Assembly (NCBI GenBank): GCA_947069175.1
Contig: CAMTDV010000013.1
Location: forward strand, 17,313,412-17,377,411
DNA: 64,000 nucleotides
Origin: Scalesia atractyloides
Taxonomy: Eukaryota; Streptophyta; Magnoliopsida; Asterales; Asteraceae
Direction: 5' to 3'
Shown: positions 12,703-23,945 of the stretch, piece after piece
Position numbering within the stretch: the stretch's first letter is position 1
How the letters are laid out: the number at the start of each line of letters is the position of its first letter
Position numbers and translations under genes: made by a program
The notes under the pieces: model-generated
Databases searched by the model: none
Seen by the model: only the letters and a program-made list of their open reading frames with translations
Told to the model about the DNA's origin: nothing

Positions 12703-12713
12703 CCTATTTATAG
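12703..12713 (-). promoter_or_regulatory. TATA box in S2 LTR
   Basis: The minus strand reads CTATAAATAGG, followed by a pyrimidine-rich stretch down to about 12600. It is the probable start region of this LTR family. The CpG palindromes lie about 170 bp upstream. Confidence 0.6.
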
Positions 12714-12874
12714 TTGGAGAACTCAAAGGAGGTGAAGCCAGGTGTTTAGGGGTGTAAGAGGAAGCTTAAAAAGTGTCCTAAAACGTGGCATAGCAGTTTG
12801 GGAAGCAATGGTTTTGATTTAATGGTTTTTGGCATTTTGTTTGGAAGCCAAACAAACTTTCTACAGCAAGGGCT

Positions 12875-12930
12875 TCTCGCGCCCCGCGAGAGACACAAGC
12901 CATGTCTCTCGGGCCCGCGACCGCCCCATT
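12875..12930. repeat. CpG-rich palindrome cluster in S2
   Basis: TCTCGCG and CGCGAGA are separated by CCC (12875-12891), followed by CTCTCGGGCCCGCGA near 12906-12920. Their position upstream of the TATA box and the motif type match those in the V LTR, although the two LTRs are otherwise diverged. Confidence 0.6.
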
Positions 12931-13206
12931 GCCACTTTAAAACTTTGACACTTTAGGCCCCCTTAACTTATAAAAGCTTATAAAAGCCTTCCAAAACACA
13001 TTTTTGGCATAATTAGCCCTCCGTAGCCAATACTTGGCATACCCGGGATTATGCCCGAAAATTGTCGAGCTCTCGGTTCATTAAAAGGTCACTCAGAGGT
13101 ATAAATTAACATATTGACACTTTTAATCCCTCCATTATCCAACTTTCATATAATAATGGATTTAATCACTCTCATCCAATAAACGGGACATATGAGAGTT
13201 AGGACT

Positions 13207-13480
13207 ACGTAAAGGGTCACTCAGAGGCTCAGTATAAGCATGTTGATTCCAATGTTATCAGAGGCTAGGCATGTTGACACAACGGTCACTCAGAGGCCAA
13301 GTTTATGCATGACGACGCTAATGGTCGTTCAGAGGCTACGTTTTATGCATAACGAGACTAATGGTCGTTCAAAGGCTACGTTTTATGCATGATGACACTA
13401 ATGGTCGTTAGAGGCTAGGTTTATGCACGTTGACATCAGAAAGTCATTCAGGGGCTCAGTTTGAGCATGTTGTCACTTTT
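13207..13480. repeat. Tandem array of about 40 bp period near S2 LTR start
   Basis: Units of the form GGTCGTTCAGAGGCTACG followed by TTTATGCATGATGACACTAAT recur at about 13281, 13323, 13363, 13403 and 13441, with degenerate copies from 13207. It lies in the U3 part of the LTR (LTR 5' end at 13565), so an enhancer-like subrepeat is plausible. Confidence 0.7.
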
Positions 13481-13570
13481 AGTCTATATTAGTCTTTAAT
13501 AGACTATATATAAAAATACAACACGTGTCACTATATTATTGGACACGATTTTACAGGAGTTTACAGTTAT

Positions 13571-15470
13571 GAGTTAAGTTTCGATACCACACTTGAACTC
13601 ATTATTAAGGTTACCCTCATTAACGGTTGAGTATTGTGCCTCAAGAATCAGCTCATGAAACTTTCCCAAAGTTTGGTAGCAGTGGATACTCTTAACATGA
13701 GTTTTTCGATTGAGTGCATCGACTACAACATGTGCTTACCAGGGTGGTAGCGAATTTCGCAGTCGCAGTCGTTTAACAATTCCACCCAACGACGTTGATA
13801 TATGTTGAGTTCCTTTGGATTGAAGATGTGTTGGAGGCTCTTATGGTCGGTGAAGACCGTACACTTTGTACCATAAAGGTAGTATCGCCATATCTTCAAT
13901 GCAAAAACAACTGCACCAAGTTCAAGGTCGTGCATAGTATAGTTTTTCTCATGAAATTTGAGTTGTCTTGATGCGTAAGCGATAACTTTATCCCGTTGCA
14001 TGAGAATGCAACCGAGACCTTGTTTTGAAGCATCGCAATACACGATAAAGTCGTTGTTACCATCAGGAAGAGCTAAGATATGAGCATTACAAAGCATGTC
14101 CTTGAGTGTTTGGAAAGACTCCTTTTGTTCGGAACCCCAAACAAAAGGTTTATCCTTTTGAGTCAAGGAAGTGAGAGGAACGGACGATCTTGAAAAATTC
14201 GAGATAAAGCGACGATAGTAACCAGCTAGACCAAGAAACGAACGAATTTCGGACGGAGACTTAGGAGCAATCCAATTCTTGACCATTTCGATTATTTGCA
14301 GGGTCAACGTGAATACCAGTTCGTTGACCATATGGCCAAGGAATTGAACTTCCTTTAGCCAAAATTCACACTTTGAGAATTTGGCGTAAAGATGTTCAGT
14401 ACGCAACAGCTGGAGGATAAGACGCAAGTGTCGCTCGTGCTCTTCTTGTGTCTTAGAATAGATAAGAATATCGTCGATGAAGACGATCATGAACGGTCGA
14501 GATAAGGCTTGCACACGCGATTCATCATATCCATAAACACAGCGGGTGCGTTGGTCAAGCCAAATGGCATGACAACGAACTCGTAATGTCCATAACATGT
14601 ACAGAATGCGATTTGGGTACGTCTTTTTCGAGGACTCAAAGTTGATGATAACCAGAACGAACATCAATTTTCGAGAAGCAAGTCGCGCCTTGAAGTTGAT
14701 CGAAGAGATCGTCAATAGTGGAAGAGGATACCGGTTTTGATGTAAGCTTATTGAGCTCACGATAGTCGATACACATCCAAAATGATCCATCTTTTTTTTG
14801 ACGAACAGAACAGGAGCGCCCCAAGGAGAAGTACTAGGGCGTATAAAGCCTTTATTAAGAAGTTCTTGAAGTTGGCTAGATAGCTCTTGCGTCTTCGAGG
14901 GTGCTAGACAATAAGGGGACTTACCAACAGGAGTTGCGCCAGGAATGAGATCGATTTGGAAGTCAACTGAACGAGGAGGAGGCGGACCAGGAAGATCATC
15001 AGGGAAAATGTCAGGAAATTCGCAAGCAATAGGAACATCACTTGCGCTTAGACCCTTGTCCTTCTTTTCCACAATGTGGGCGAGAAAGGCAAAGTATTCC
15101 TTGCGCAAGTATTTGTTCGCTTGGATACGTGACATAAGCTTGAGACCTTTTGAAGGTTTCTCACCATAGACGTGTAGGGAGTCACCATTTGGAATAGGAA
15201 GACGGATGGATTTTTCTGAACAAACGACTTCGGCACGAACTTGCCTAAGCCAATCCATGCCTACTATGATATCAAAGCTTCCCATTTGCATGGGTATGGA
15301 GGTCAATAGAAAACGTATGATCGTTAAGAATCAAGGAACATTTGGAAAGGAAAGAATCAAGTGACGGATTTTCCCAGTTAGCAACTTCGACTTCGAATGA
15401 TTTTGGCAGTTTAGAGCGTTTACACTTAAGCATAGGTTCGAATTTAGCAGATACAAAACTTTATTCTACG
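13571..15470 (-). pseudogene. pol: W pol remnant: protease, RT, RNase H
   Basis: The minus strand carries a 527-codon open frame (13723-15306). It includes the post-protease linker, RT start (GFIRPSTSPWGAPVLFVKKK), RT active site FIDDILIYSK near 14450-14490, and RNase H (DASKQGLGCILMQ and TDHKSLQHIF). The middle of this frame is not real RT: between about 14815 and 14495 two compensating frameshifts make it read the wrong frame, and the genuine RT frame is found at 14636-14824. The protease motif LFDTGVE is near 15465-15480. The distal end is cut by S2. Confidence 0.86.
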
Positions 15471-16603
15471 CCAGTATCAAAAAGACAGTAAGCATAGACA
15501 TTGTTAAACGTACCATTGATAACGTCATTGGCACTCTGAGCCTGAGCTGCAGTGATGACGAAGACTCGACCATGGGCTTGTTGTTGTTGCTGGTTGTTAA
15601 TGCGTTGGGGGTAGACGTTGGCGAAGTGGTTGGGATCTCTGCACCTAAAACAGGTGCGAGTTGTGGCTGTTGGCGGTTGGGTTCGGTTGGCAGCAGGGTT
15701 TTGGGGTGCTGTGATGGTTTGGGCTTGGCTGGCAGGGGTTTGTGGAAAACTTTGACGTTGTGGGGTGAAGTGTACAAACCTATTGCAACTATGCACACGC
15801 GGCAAGGGGTGTAAATGGGATGGTGGTAGGGGCAGTGGCTACACTTGGGATGCGGTCCAGTGTATGCCCTTCTGGTGAAGTCAGGGTTGGTTGGTGCAAC
15901 TTGTTGGATAGGCTGAGGTGGTGGAGTGACTACCACGTAGTTTTGGCTTGAAGCCTTCTGCTTCTTGCCTTTATTGTTTTTGGGAGGTTTGGAAGGTGTG
16001 GGTTCAGTAATGGTATCGATGGTAGCTTGGTGTGCGCTCCTTGATGAAGCCTTGGAGGCTTCACAGAGGACGTGGTTGTTGTTGAATTTGGAGGCTACCC
16101 TACAGGTTTCCTCGAGGGTTTTAGGTGTGGCAGCTTCGACTAGGTCAGCGATGGAGGGGGGTAGGCATTCGATGTATTTTGCGATAGCCTTGTCGAGGGT
16201 GTCGACTTGGCTAGGGCATAGTGCACTTAGCTGCTTGAAGCGAGTTGTGAGGCCGACATTGTCGATCCCCACTTGCTTCAGATTCCAGAATTCGTTCTCT
16301 AGTTTCCGAAGTTCGTGCGGAGGGCAAAACTCGTCCCTCATCAACTTTTGTAGGTCGGCCCAAGGGAGGGCATGTGCGACGTTGTTCCACGAACGTTAAG
16401 CTCGAAAGTCTACCAATCGAGGGCCCTCGATCGGAAAACGTATGTCGCGTTAATCGTACGTAAGTGGTCAGGGCATCACTTTGTAAGAATGTCACTTCGA
16501 TCGCATCAAACCATTGGAGCAACTGAGTGGCATCTCCTTCGTCAGTGAAGGATTGAAGGTTACAAGAGCATAATTGTTTGTGGTAAAAGTCGATTTAGGT
16601 GTT
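15461..16603 (-). pseudogene. gag: W gag remnant
   Basis: A 292-codon minus frame (15466-16344) encodes the capsid-like region (NEFWNLKQVG, LTTRFKQLSALCPSQ, AKYIECLPP) and a Pro/Lys-rich linker with KPPKNNKGKKQKAS. It then shifts frame; the overlapping frame (15461-15805) holds a zinc knuckle CFRCRDPNHFANVYP in which the last Cys has become Tyr. The N-terminal part (16211-16603) is frameshifted and then cut by insertion of Z at 16604. Confidence 0.85.
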
Positions 16604-17318
16604 TGTAATGGCCCAAAATCATAAATTTTAATTGACTAGTATATTTTTTATGTGGTGGAATAAAATAAAATAACCAAGCTATTTAACTTAGTTTAATAGT
16701 TAGTCAAGTAACAAGAGAATGAAAATTAGTGTTATTGGTGACATAAGAATAAACTAGAGGGACTAAAAGTGGGAAATTTGGGTTTAGGTTCTTATGAACT
16801 AGAAAAGTTCAGTATGTGTGTGTGTATTGGTGGTGTGGTCGACCCCCACAAGAAGAAATGGAGAAACCTTCAATTCACCCATCTCTTGTCCAAATTGAAG
16901 ATGAAATTCAAGCTAAAACTCATGCATGTACTTGAATCCTTGATCATCTAGTCTTATAAATCACTTGGTAAGTTGTAGATTCTCATTTCATGATCTTTTT
17001 AGAAATAGGTTATGATGAAATCCGTAAATTGGTATGAAACTAAGCATGCTTATGTGTCAAAATAATCATATAGAACATGTGTTATGCATGATTTTGATTA
17101 ATTCGATGTTTAGTAATAAAACCCATTTGGGATGATGAAGATGGTGACATGGGTGTGTCACCCATGTCTAATCCTATTGCAAATTTGATGAGTTATGCGA
17201 TGTGTGATCTTATATGTTAGTTAGTTTAAAGGACAGTATGAAATTTATTTGATTATAGTTGTGTTGATAAGATGAATGCAAGAAGTGAAAATAAAAGCAT
17301 GAATGGGTTGTACATTAT
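16604..17318 (+). repeat. 5' LTR of Z, truncated
   Basis: It aligns with 20149-20866 from TGTAAYGSYCCAAAATC-type start to TTGTACATTATG, with a few percent of differences, and then similarity stops abruptly at about 17318. About 2.4 kb of the LTR is missing. It contains a short Pro/His-free frame only; nothing coding is supported. Confidence 0.82.
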
Positions 17319-17670
17319 GAATCCAAGATGGACCTCAGGTACACAATATTAATATATAAATTGGTACCGTGTTACAAGAAAAAAAATCTCCTTCGTGAGA
17401 GTAAATATTAAACAAAAGACAATGATATTGTCTTGGTAAGGTTTTAAAGATGTTGCACGAACTGAAACCCACTTTTTCGGATATAAGGTGATGATTACAT
17501 AAAGGCACGAAACTAGTATGTGGATTGCGCGCCTGGCCAGTGCGCAAAAAGCATATGACCCTCGTGAGATCGTAATAATCATCACATGTATGTCCGATAG
17601 AGCCGGGAAGTAGTTTGATGTGTGGGTGAAAAGAGTTGTAAGACTCTCAAGAAAAGGAGAGCAATCTATA

Positions 17671-17880
17671 TGAATGAAAATGTTTGAATCCGTAAGTAAG
17701 TATGGATCAAACAAGTAAGAATGTATGATGAGAATGAAAATGTTTTAATCCATAAGTAAGTACGGATTAAACAAGTAAGAATGTATGATGAAAATGAAAA
17801 TGTTCGAATCCGTAAGTAGGTACGGACCAAACCAGTAAGAATGTATGATAAGGATGGAAATGTTTGAAACTGTAGGCTCA
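17671..17880 (+). repeat. 60 bp tandem repeat, about 3.5 units
   Basis: Units start at 17671, 17731, 17791 and 17851, exactly 60 bp apart. Each starts with a GAATGAAAATGTTTGAATCC-like block and continues through GTAAGTACGGA and AACAAGTAAGAATGTATGAT. The last unit decays after about 25 bp. Confidence 0.9.
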
Positions 17881-17937
17881 GACCAAGAAGTAAATATTCC
17901 TTAAAGCAGATAATAGTAAAGTTATGTTTTAAATTTG

Positions 17938-17962
17938 TATATATATATATATATATATATAT
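17938..17962. repeat. TA dinucleotide microsatellite
   Basis: An uninterrupted alternating TA run of 25 bases in the Z internal region. Confidence 0.95.
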
Positions 17963-20120
17963 GCAAATATGTTGTATCCAAGAATGGTTAAAAAGACAAA
18001 CGAGTCATGCGGGTCAAATGGTGATCGCCATTTGAACCTATTATTTAATATTTTGTTTTATTAAGTTTTATGCTTATAGGTAAGTGTAATGTATGGGCAT
18101 GCATTGCCACAAATTGGAAAGAAATAAACATCGCAAGGTGTAAATAACTAGTAAATGGTTTTGGACTTGCATCAGGTATGTATAAAAGGTTATGCTTTGG
18201 GTAGGAGCTTATGGCTAGACTAGAAAGTGATGTGTCAAAATTGGGTAATATATTAACCCAAGTGAAATGCATCTAGCAATTTGGGTTGACGGTCATTCTG
18301 GTCTAATGTCTTACCAGAGGGTAAAATTTGAATATAAAGGTTTTCTAGCAAAAACCACTATAAAGGAAGTTGTGTTGAAGAATGTAATGAAAATTTTGAT
18401 GAAAAGTAGGAGGCACGAGCTTGAATGCAAAATGCCTCCTAACGGGTCGGTTGAGTAATTGATAAAACACAGATAAGAATGTATTTACAGATGGATTTCA
18501 GAAAAGCCAAACGAAGTTAAGTTAATAATAATTAAGCAAATAATAGTAAAGTAGCAGGACGTAATTGATTCATTAAGTAAGTATAACCGATGAAAGCTAT
18601 CGTAGTAGCAAGAAACCTAATTGAAATAAATAAGTTTCGAATACGTTACATATGAGGAATGTTAGTAATCGACCCATGCAAGTAAAAATGAATGATGGGT
18701 TATGATTCGGATGAGTGACTTATGTAATTTACAAGGAAAGGAAAACTTTCACAAGAAAAGCTAAAATAATATTCTGTAAGTATGCTTGAATTAGAAAGAT
18801 TACAAACGGGTACTTTAACACGTGTACGATAAGTAGAAGCGCCAGATTGACCTTGAAAAGTCAAACTGTAAAAAGTAGGCGAAATAATTAACAAAATGAA
18901 AGAATTGTAAATAGGAATGGTATGTGTGATATGTTATAGCATACACGTAAGAAATTTGTGAAAGAATTGTAGGTGCTTAAACACTGAGAAGAATAAATAC
19001 TTGAAAAGAATGTATTAATGGCAAGTACCATTAAGAATTGCTAACTTTGATGTGGGCTTGTTGGCCATGTTCATCTGAACAAGACCTTGTTGAAAGATGT
19101 GCATAGGCGGAAGCTCAACAAATGAATGGATGCGATCAATCCGAGCATCACATAAACTCACGAAGAATCAGGCCGATTCGGATCATAGATCGTTGGTTAT
19201 GCAATGGAGTCAAGGTTAGTAAAATGTTTAGCTCGCAACTATGAGTAGGAATTGGTATGTTGAATAATTTGCTTTAATGGGTAATGTAAGAAGGAAATTA
19301 TGTCATTAGGAGGACAACCCCAAAATTTTTAAGTAAAAATTTAGGGTATTGGTTAAACGATGAGCGCTCGCGATACATACTTGCTTAGTAGGGTAAGTAG
19401 TACATGAAGGAAGTTAATTGTGTATTGATATGAATGAGATAAGTTGAGGCTAACTTAAAGGTATGAATGGTGTAAGTAACGACAGTAACTGTAGAATGAC
19501 AATTAATCCTTGTCAAGTACGAATAAGTAAATATATTAAAATGGGTAGTTTTGTTGTAGTATTAACAAGTCAGTCAATGTTTATAGTATGCGTATAATAA
19601 TACGTTAACCCCTAATATGAATATGAAAGTAATTAGAAATAATGTTAATGAATGGGATGTTGGGGTATGTCCATGGTAAACAAAATGAAAATATCATATA
19701 CAATATATGAATAGGATGAAATAAATCGATTTATTTTGATTAATAAATGTACGAATGTATTAAACTTAATTAAAAAGATAGAAACAAGCCGTAAACTTAA
19801 GTCTGTACGAGCAATAGTATATACTTGGAATAAATTCAATGAATGAACCGCTAGCGATGATGTGTGCTAGGAACTAGCCTTATAAAGTGAAGAAGACGCT
19901 AATAAGAGCTCTAGATAAGATTTCGACTCTATGTGATTATGAAAGAAATTTTCGCTTGATTAAAGAAGGTGGGGACAATGCGAACAATTATGTTTATGCA
20001 TGAATAAAACTTTTGCCAAGATCCCGAATGTACTCATGTTGTAGTAAGCAGAATGAATAGATGAAAAAGTAAGAGTAGAATTGGTCTAGCAGGAATGAGA
20101 AAGGTTTCAGGGACGAAACC

Positions 20121-20148
20121 TCCTTTAAGGGGGGGGGGGGGGTAGACT
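20121..20148 (+). other. Polypurine tract of Z with 14-G run
   Basis: A purine run ends in 14 consecutive G (20129-20142), then TAGACT, then the LTR start TGTAACG at 20149. It follows CAGGGACGAAACC, the motif that commonly precedes the tract in chromoviruses. The exact G count may be a sequencing approximation. Confidence 0.8.
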
Positions 20149-21271
20149 TGTAACGCTCCAAAATCATAAATTTTAATTGACTAGTATGTTTCTTTATGTG
20201 ATGGCATAAAATAAAATAACCAAGCTATTTAACTTAGTTAAATAGTTAGTCAAGTAACCAGAGAATGAAAATTGGTGTTATTGGTGACATAAGAATAAAC
20301 TAGATGGACTAAAAGTGGGAAATTTGGGTTTAAGTTTCATATGAACTAGAAAAGTTCAGTATGTGTGTGTGTGTGTTGGTGGTGTGGTCGACACCCACAA
20401 GAAGAAATGGAGAAACCTTCAATTCACCCATTTCTTGTCCAAATTGAAGATGAAATTCAAGCTAAAACTCATGCATGTACTTGAATCCTTGATCATCTAG
20501 TCTTATAAATCACTTGGTAAGTTGTAGATTCTCATTTGATGATCTTTTTAGAAATGGGTTAGATCAAATCCGTAAATTGGTATGGAACTAAGCATGCTTA
20601 TGTGTCAAAATCATCATATAGAACATGTGTTATGCATGATTTTGATTAATTCAATGTTTGGAAGTAAAACCCATTTGGGATGATGAAGATGGTGACATGG
20701 GTGTGTCACCCATGTCTAATCCTATTGCAAATTTGATGAATTATGCGATGTGTGATCTTATATGTTAGTTAGTTTAAAGTATAGTATGAAATTTATTTGA
20801 TTATAGTTGTGTTGATAAGATGAATGCAAGAAGTGGAAATCAAAGCATGAATGGGTTGTACATTATGCTTATAAAGTGGTGTGCTTTCCAATTGTATGAT
20901 GAAATGTCTAAGTGAAGTTAGGATGTGAAATTATATGAAATGGCTTGACATATATGAATGAAATGTGTTAATGATGTAATTAGTGGTAAATTAACTTGAA
21001 GAATGTGCTATAAATGGAACTCATACAAGAAATTTGGGTTGAATGTATCTTTTGGGTAAGATCATGCATTAGAAGCTTACACCATGTGCTTGAATAGTGT
21101 GATGTTCATCATGTATTTGTTTGATCATTAGTTGGGATCAAGAAGTGAAAGAGTACTATGTCCATAGCATATGGAGTCACTAGTGACGAATGATGTTATG
21201 ATTGTGTTAAATTGACTAATTTTGTATGTGGTCGTTAAATGTAGAATTATGAAAGTATTAGCATGTGTATA
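20149..21271 (+). repeat. 3' LTR of Z, segment 1
   Basis: It starts TGTAACGCTCC after the polypurine tract. The first 718 bp match the 5' LTR remnant; the rest has no partner in view. It ends in the GTATA that became the TSD of C. No gene is visible. Confidence 0.85.
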
Positions 21272-21571
21272 TGTTGGGCTTATACTAATGAAGGTTTATA
21301 CATTAGTGCTACATTTGGGCTTTTAGAGGGGACTGGGCTTCCTAGTGCCTTATGGGCCTAGGGTTGTATTTGTTTGGCTAGATTATTAGTATAAATATAT
21401 GTATTAGGTTAATGTTTTGGGGTTAGAGAGTTATAATTGAAAACTTGTATCAGACACAATTCTGGTGTATGAAAGTTGATTTTGATTCAAGAGATGGTTC
21501 TTCTTCCTAATCTTTATTTCTGCAATTGATTAGGTTTACGGTACCTGTCAGATCCGATTTCGGGACTTACA
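21272..21571 (+). repeat. 5' LTR of C
   Basis: It runs TGTTGGGCTTATAC to GGGACTTACA, with proper TG/CA ends, directly followed by a primer-binding site. A TATA box lies at 21391-21400. It pairs with 45563-45860. Confidence 0.95.
21391..21400 (+). promoter_or_regulatory. TATA box of C 5' LTR
   Basis: TATAAATATA about 120 bp into the LTR, conserved at 45681-45690 in the other LTR. It is the likely promoter of the C genomic RNA. Confidence 0.7.
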
Positions 21572-21573
21572 AT

Positions 21574-21586
21574 TGGTAACAGAGCC
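21574..21586 (+). other. Primer-binding site of C
   Basis: TGGTAACAGAGCC two bases after the LTR. It differs at one base from the perfect complement of initiator tRNA-Met (TGGTATCAGAGCC), as is common in copia elements. Confidence 0.88.
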
Positions 21587-22364
21587 TGCTGTACAATACA
21601 GGCTCCAGGTATCGCAGATTGAAGAGCTGATCGGAATTGGAATTGTTGTTGTTCAACCTGGATTATAATTGGATATTGTTGTGAGTTGATCGGAATTGCT
21701 ACTGTTCAGAAGAACTCGAAGAAGGCCTGAAGATTTCGGATTTTATACTGTTGCGGATTTCGAAGAACACCAAGAAGTTTCAAGGATTTCGGATTTGCTA
21801 CTGTTGAACATCCCGAAGAACACAAAGGAGATCATCCATCTCGGATTGATCCCAGACTACTGTTCAATCCGGATTGCAACTATTTCGGATACGAAACACT
21901 GTTGGTGGTTATCTGTTGGAGGGAATTCAGACTACTGTTGCAGGGAATTCGGACTTCTGTTGCAGGGAATTCAGACTACTATTGCATTCGGATACGGACT
22001 ATATTCCGAACTGATTTCACTTCGGATCAAGTTCATTTCGGATCCAGTCTCATTCCGGATTCTTTCTCATTCCGGATTCTTTCTCATTCCAGACTAAGAT
22101 TCATTCCGGATTCATTTCGGACCAGCTTTCATTCCGGATTTTCTTTCATTCCGGACCAAAATCATTTCGGACTCTTCTATTTCGGATTGTTTTTGGATCT
22201 GGCCATCTCGGATTCGACCATCTCGGACTTCTGCCTATCTCGGAGTTGTCTATTTCGGACTCATTTCGGACACATTTATATTGGGCACATATTCAAATCA
22301 TTGTTCATTATAAAATTCAAAATTAACTTAATTTAATTTACTTAGTAATTTTATAAAGTTAACC
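21587..22364 (+). other. C leader, dense in TTCGGA/TCCGGA motifs
   Basis: This is a non-coding leader between the primer site and the gag ATG. From about 21735 to 22290 it has some 20 copies of TTCGGA, TCTCGGA or TCCGGA spaced 10-40 bp apart; TCCGGA is itself palindromic. Open frames here (21696-22097, 21902-22336) have low-complexity content and look incidental. The same motif crowds the post-pol region at 41930-42640. Confidence 0.75.
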
Positions 22365-23945
22365 ATGATCAACAGTTACATGACGGCTCAAGATTTGACC
22401 AATGCCACTCTGGCTACACTGTAATCACAGACCCTGGCCCTCCATCAGGAATTGGATAAAGTGATTGGCACTTCAACTAAGGTGCCCCGTCTGTTGTATG
22501 GAGATAAGTACTATGCGTGGAAGTTCAGATTCGAGCAGTATTGCAAGGCCAAAGAGCCTGGGGTGTGGAGGTGCATTATGAATGGTCCTCGAAAGATTGT
22601 TTACAGTACCGATCAGGATCCAGATACAAAGATTCCAAAGCCCAGTCACTTGTGGACTCTAGAAGATGTGAAAATTATTGAAGAAGATGAAAAGGCTTCA
22701 GCTGTGTTAAAAATGGCTCTTGGACCTGACATTTCTATCGCGGTCAGAAATTGCAAGACCGCTAAAGAAGTGTGGAGTGAATTACAAAATCTTTATAAAG
22801 GAAATGCTGATATGAAGGCCAGCAGAGTAAATCAGCTGAATCAACAATTCAGCTCATTTAATCACATTTACGGAGAAACCAATGAGAACCAGATCTGGAG
22901 ATATGTGAAGCTCGTTTCTCAGATGATATCAGTTGAGATTACTCTTACCAACACTGCTATAAACAGACGGCTGTTAAATTCATTACCGAAGAGTTGGGAT
23001 GCTGATGTTGGAATGATCAAGAAGACGAAAAATCTGAATGATGTCACTCTCACAGAAATGATAGCAACTATTAAATCTTATGAGATCGATAATAAGTAGA
23101 GAGACATCAATCATCAGAGTAGTTTGATGGCAGCCGGTATTACAGGGCAAAATGCAGCATTAATGTCACAAAATCTTGTTTATAGCCCTTTGCAAGGAAG
23201 TTCTCACACACCGGGTAGCTCAAACGTGGTGTACAGTCCTCTTGCCACACCACAGAAGACTCAGTACGTCTACGGTCTTCAGTCTCAAACTCCTACTATG
23301 ATTTCTGCTGCCCAAGTTCAGACACGGTACCATGCTCAATATCCTAACATGGTGTTCAGTCCCGCCATTCCAGCTGCAGCTCAACAAGGCGGCATTCCTC
23401 AATATGCTGCTCCAGCACCGGCTCCTGCTCAAGTTGTGTCCAATTATGCTTTTCTCACTAAGGAAAATGAAGAGAAATTGGCCATAGTTGCTTCAATGAT
23501 TAACAGCTTAAATGCCTTTTTAGCAGGTGACCTGACTCCCCCATCTATTCTTCCAACTGAAGTAGATCAAATAATGGAGGAGGATCTGGACGAGATTAAC
23601 GTGTCCTGGAATCTTGCAATGGTTTTTCGTGTCAACAAGTTTCAAAAGAAGTATGGAAGGCAACCATTTTCGAATCTGAAGACTGGGCTAACGAAGGATA
23701 AACTCAGGTGCTACAGATGTCATGAGCCAGGACATTTGCAAGGGAGTGCAAGAAGCCGCCATCTGGATATGTGTCATCCAGAGTGGCAGACATACAGAGC
23801 AGTGACAGACAACTGGTGCCAGTCTCTCCTTCAAAGTCTACTACAAGTCCCTCAAGCAGCTCTGGCGGGAAATCAACAGCTTTGGTGGCACAACATCACG
23901 AAGGATTCAACTAGGCAAATGCTGCAGCTCAGATGGAGACTTTGA
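22365..23945 (+). pseudogene. gag: C gag, capsid and first zinc-knuckle part
   Basis: The likely start is ATG 22365, followed in frame by an early TAA at 22422, then a long frame to TAG 23097. This frame has the copia-gag signature: YGDKYYAWKFRFEQYC, a TAKEVWSELQNLY segment and LLNSLPKSWDADV. The next frame (23124-23945) is a Gln/Pro-rich linker leading to CYRCHEPGHL near 23708-23740, a CCHC zinc knuckle whose second half is shifted out of frame. Both early stops can be explained by C-to-T change of Gln codons. Confidence 0.85.

Larger units (their letters stand above)
10100..13565 (-). mobile_element. S2: solo LTR (3.47 kb)
   Basis: It begins TGTCACACCCCGG on plus and ends TTTACA, so on the minus strand it runs TGTAAA to GTGTGACA, as an LTR should. 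It is flanked by 5 bp TSDs GTTAC (10095-10099) and GTTAT (13566-13570), one mismatch apart, and lies in the pol gene of W. No primer site, polypurine tract or coding domain is visible inside, which fits a solo LTR left by LTR-LTR recombination. It contains two tandem arrays, a TATA box and CpG-rich palindromes. Confidence 0.82.
17319..20120 (+). other. Z internal region, no coding domain
   Basis: This is 2.8 kb of AT-rich sequence full of short TAAGTA-like words and stops. I see no gag or pol motif on either strand. It holds a 60 bp tandem array, a TA microsatellite and an inverted repeat GGTCAAATGG...CCATTTGA near 18013-18038. A primer-binding site is not visible because the LTR/internal junction is lost. 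Confidence 0.6.

Noticed and set aside
8493..13565. S1 and S2 as the two LTRs of one element
   Set aside because: They are in opposite orientation, with W integrase sequence between them and separate target sites, so they are two insertions.
17671..17880. CRISPR-like array
   Set aside because: The units are contiguous 60 bp tandem repeats without unique spacers, in a plant retroelement.
19040..19215. Possible captured host exon ending in a splice-donor-like GGTTAGTA
   Set aside because: It has a little more balanced composition than its neighbours, but there is no sustained frame or recognisable domain.
20129..20142. G-quadruplex from the 14-G run
   Set aside because: A homopolymer of this length could stack, but its location directly before the LTR identifies it as the polypurine tract and its length may be a sequencing approximation.
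21696..22336. Two overlapping open frames in the C leader
   Set aside because: They are made of TTCGGA/TCCGGA low-complexity sequence, precede the likely gag ATG, and have no domain.
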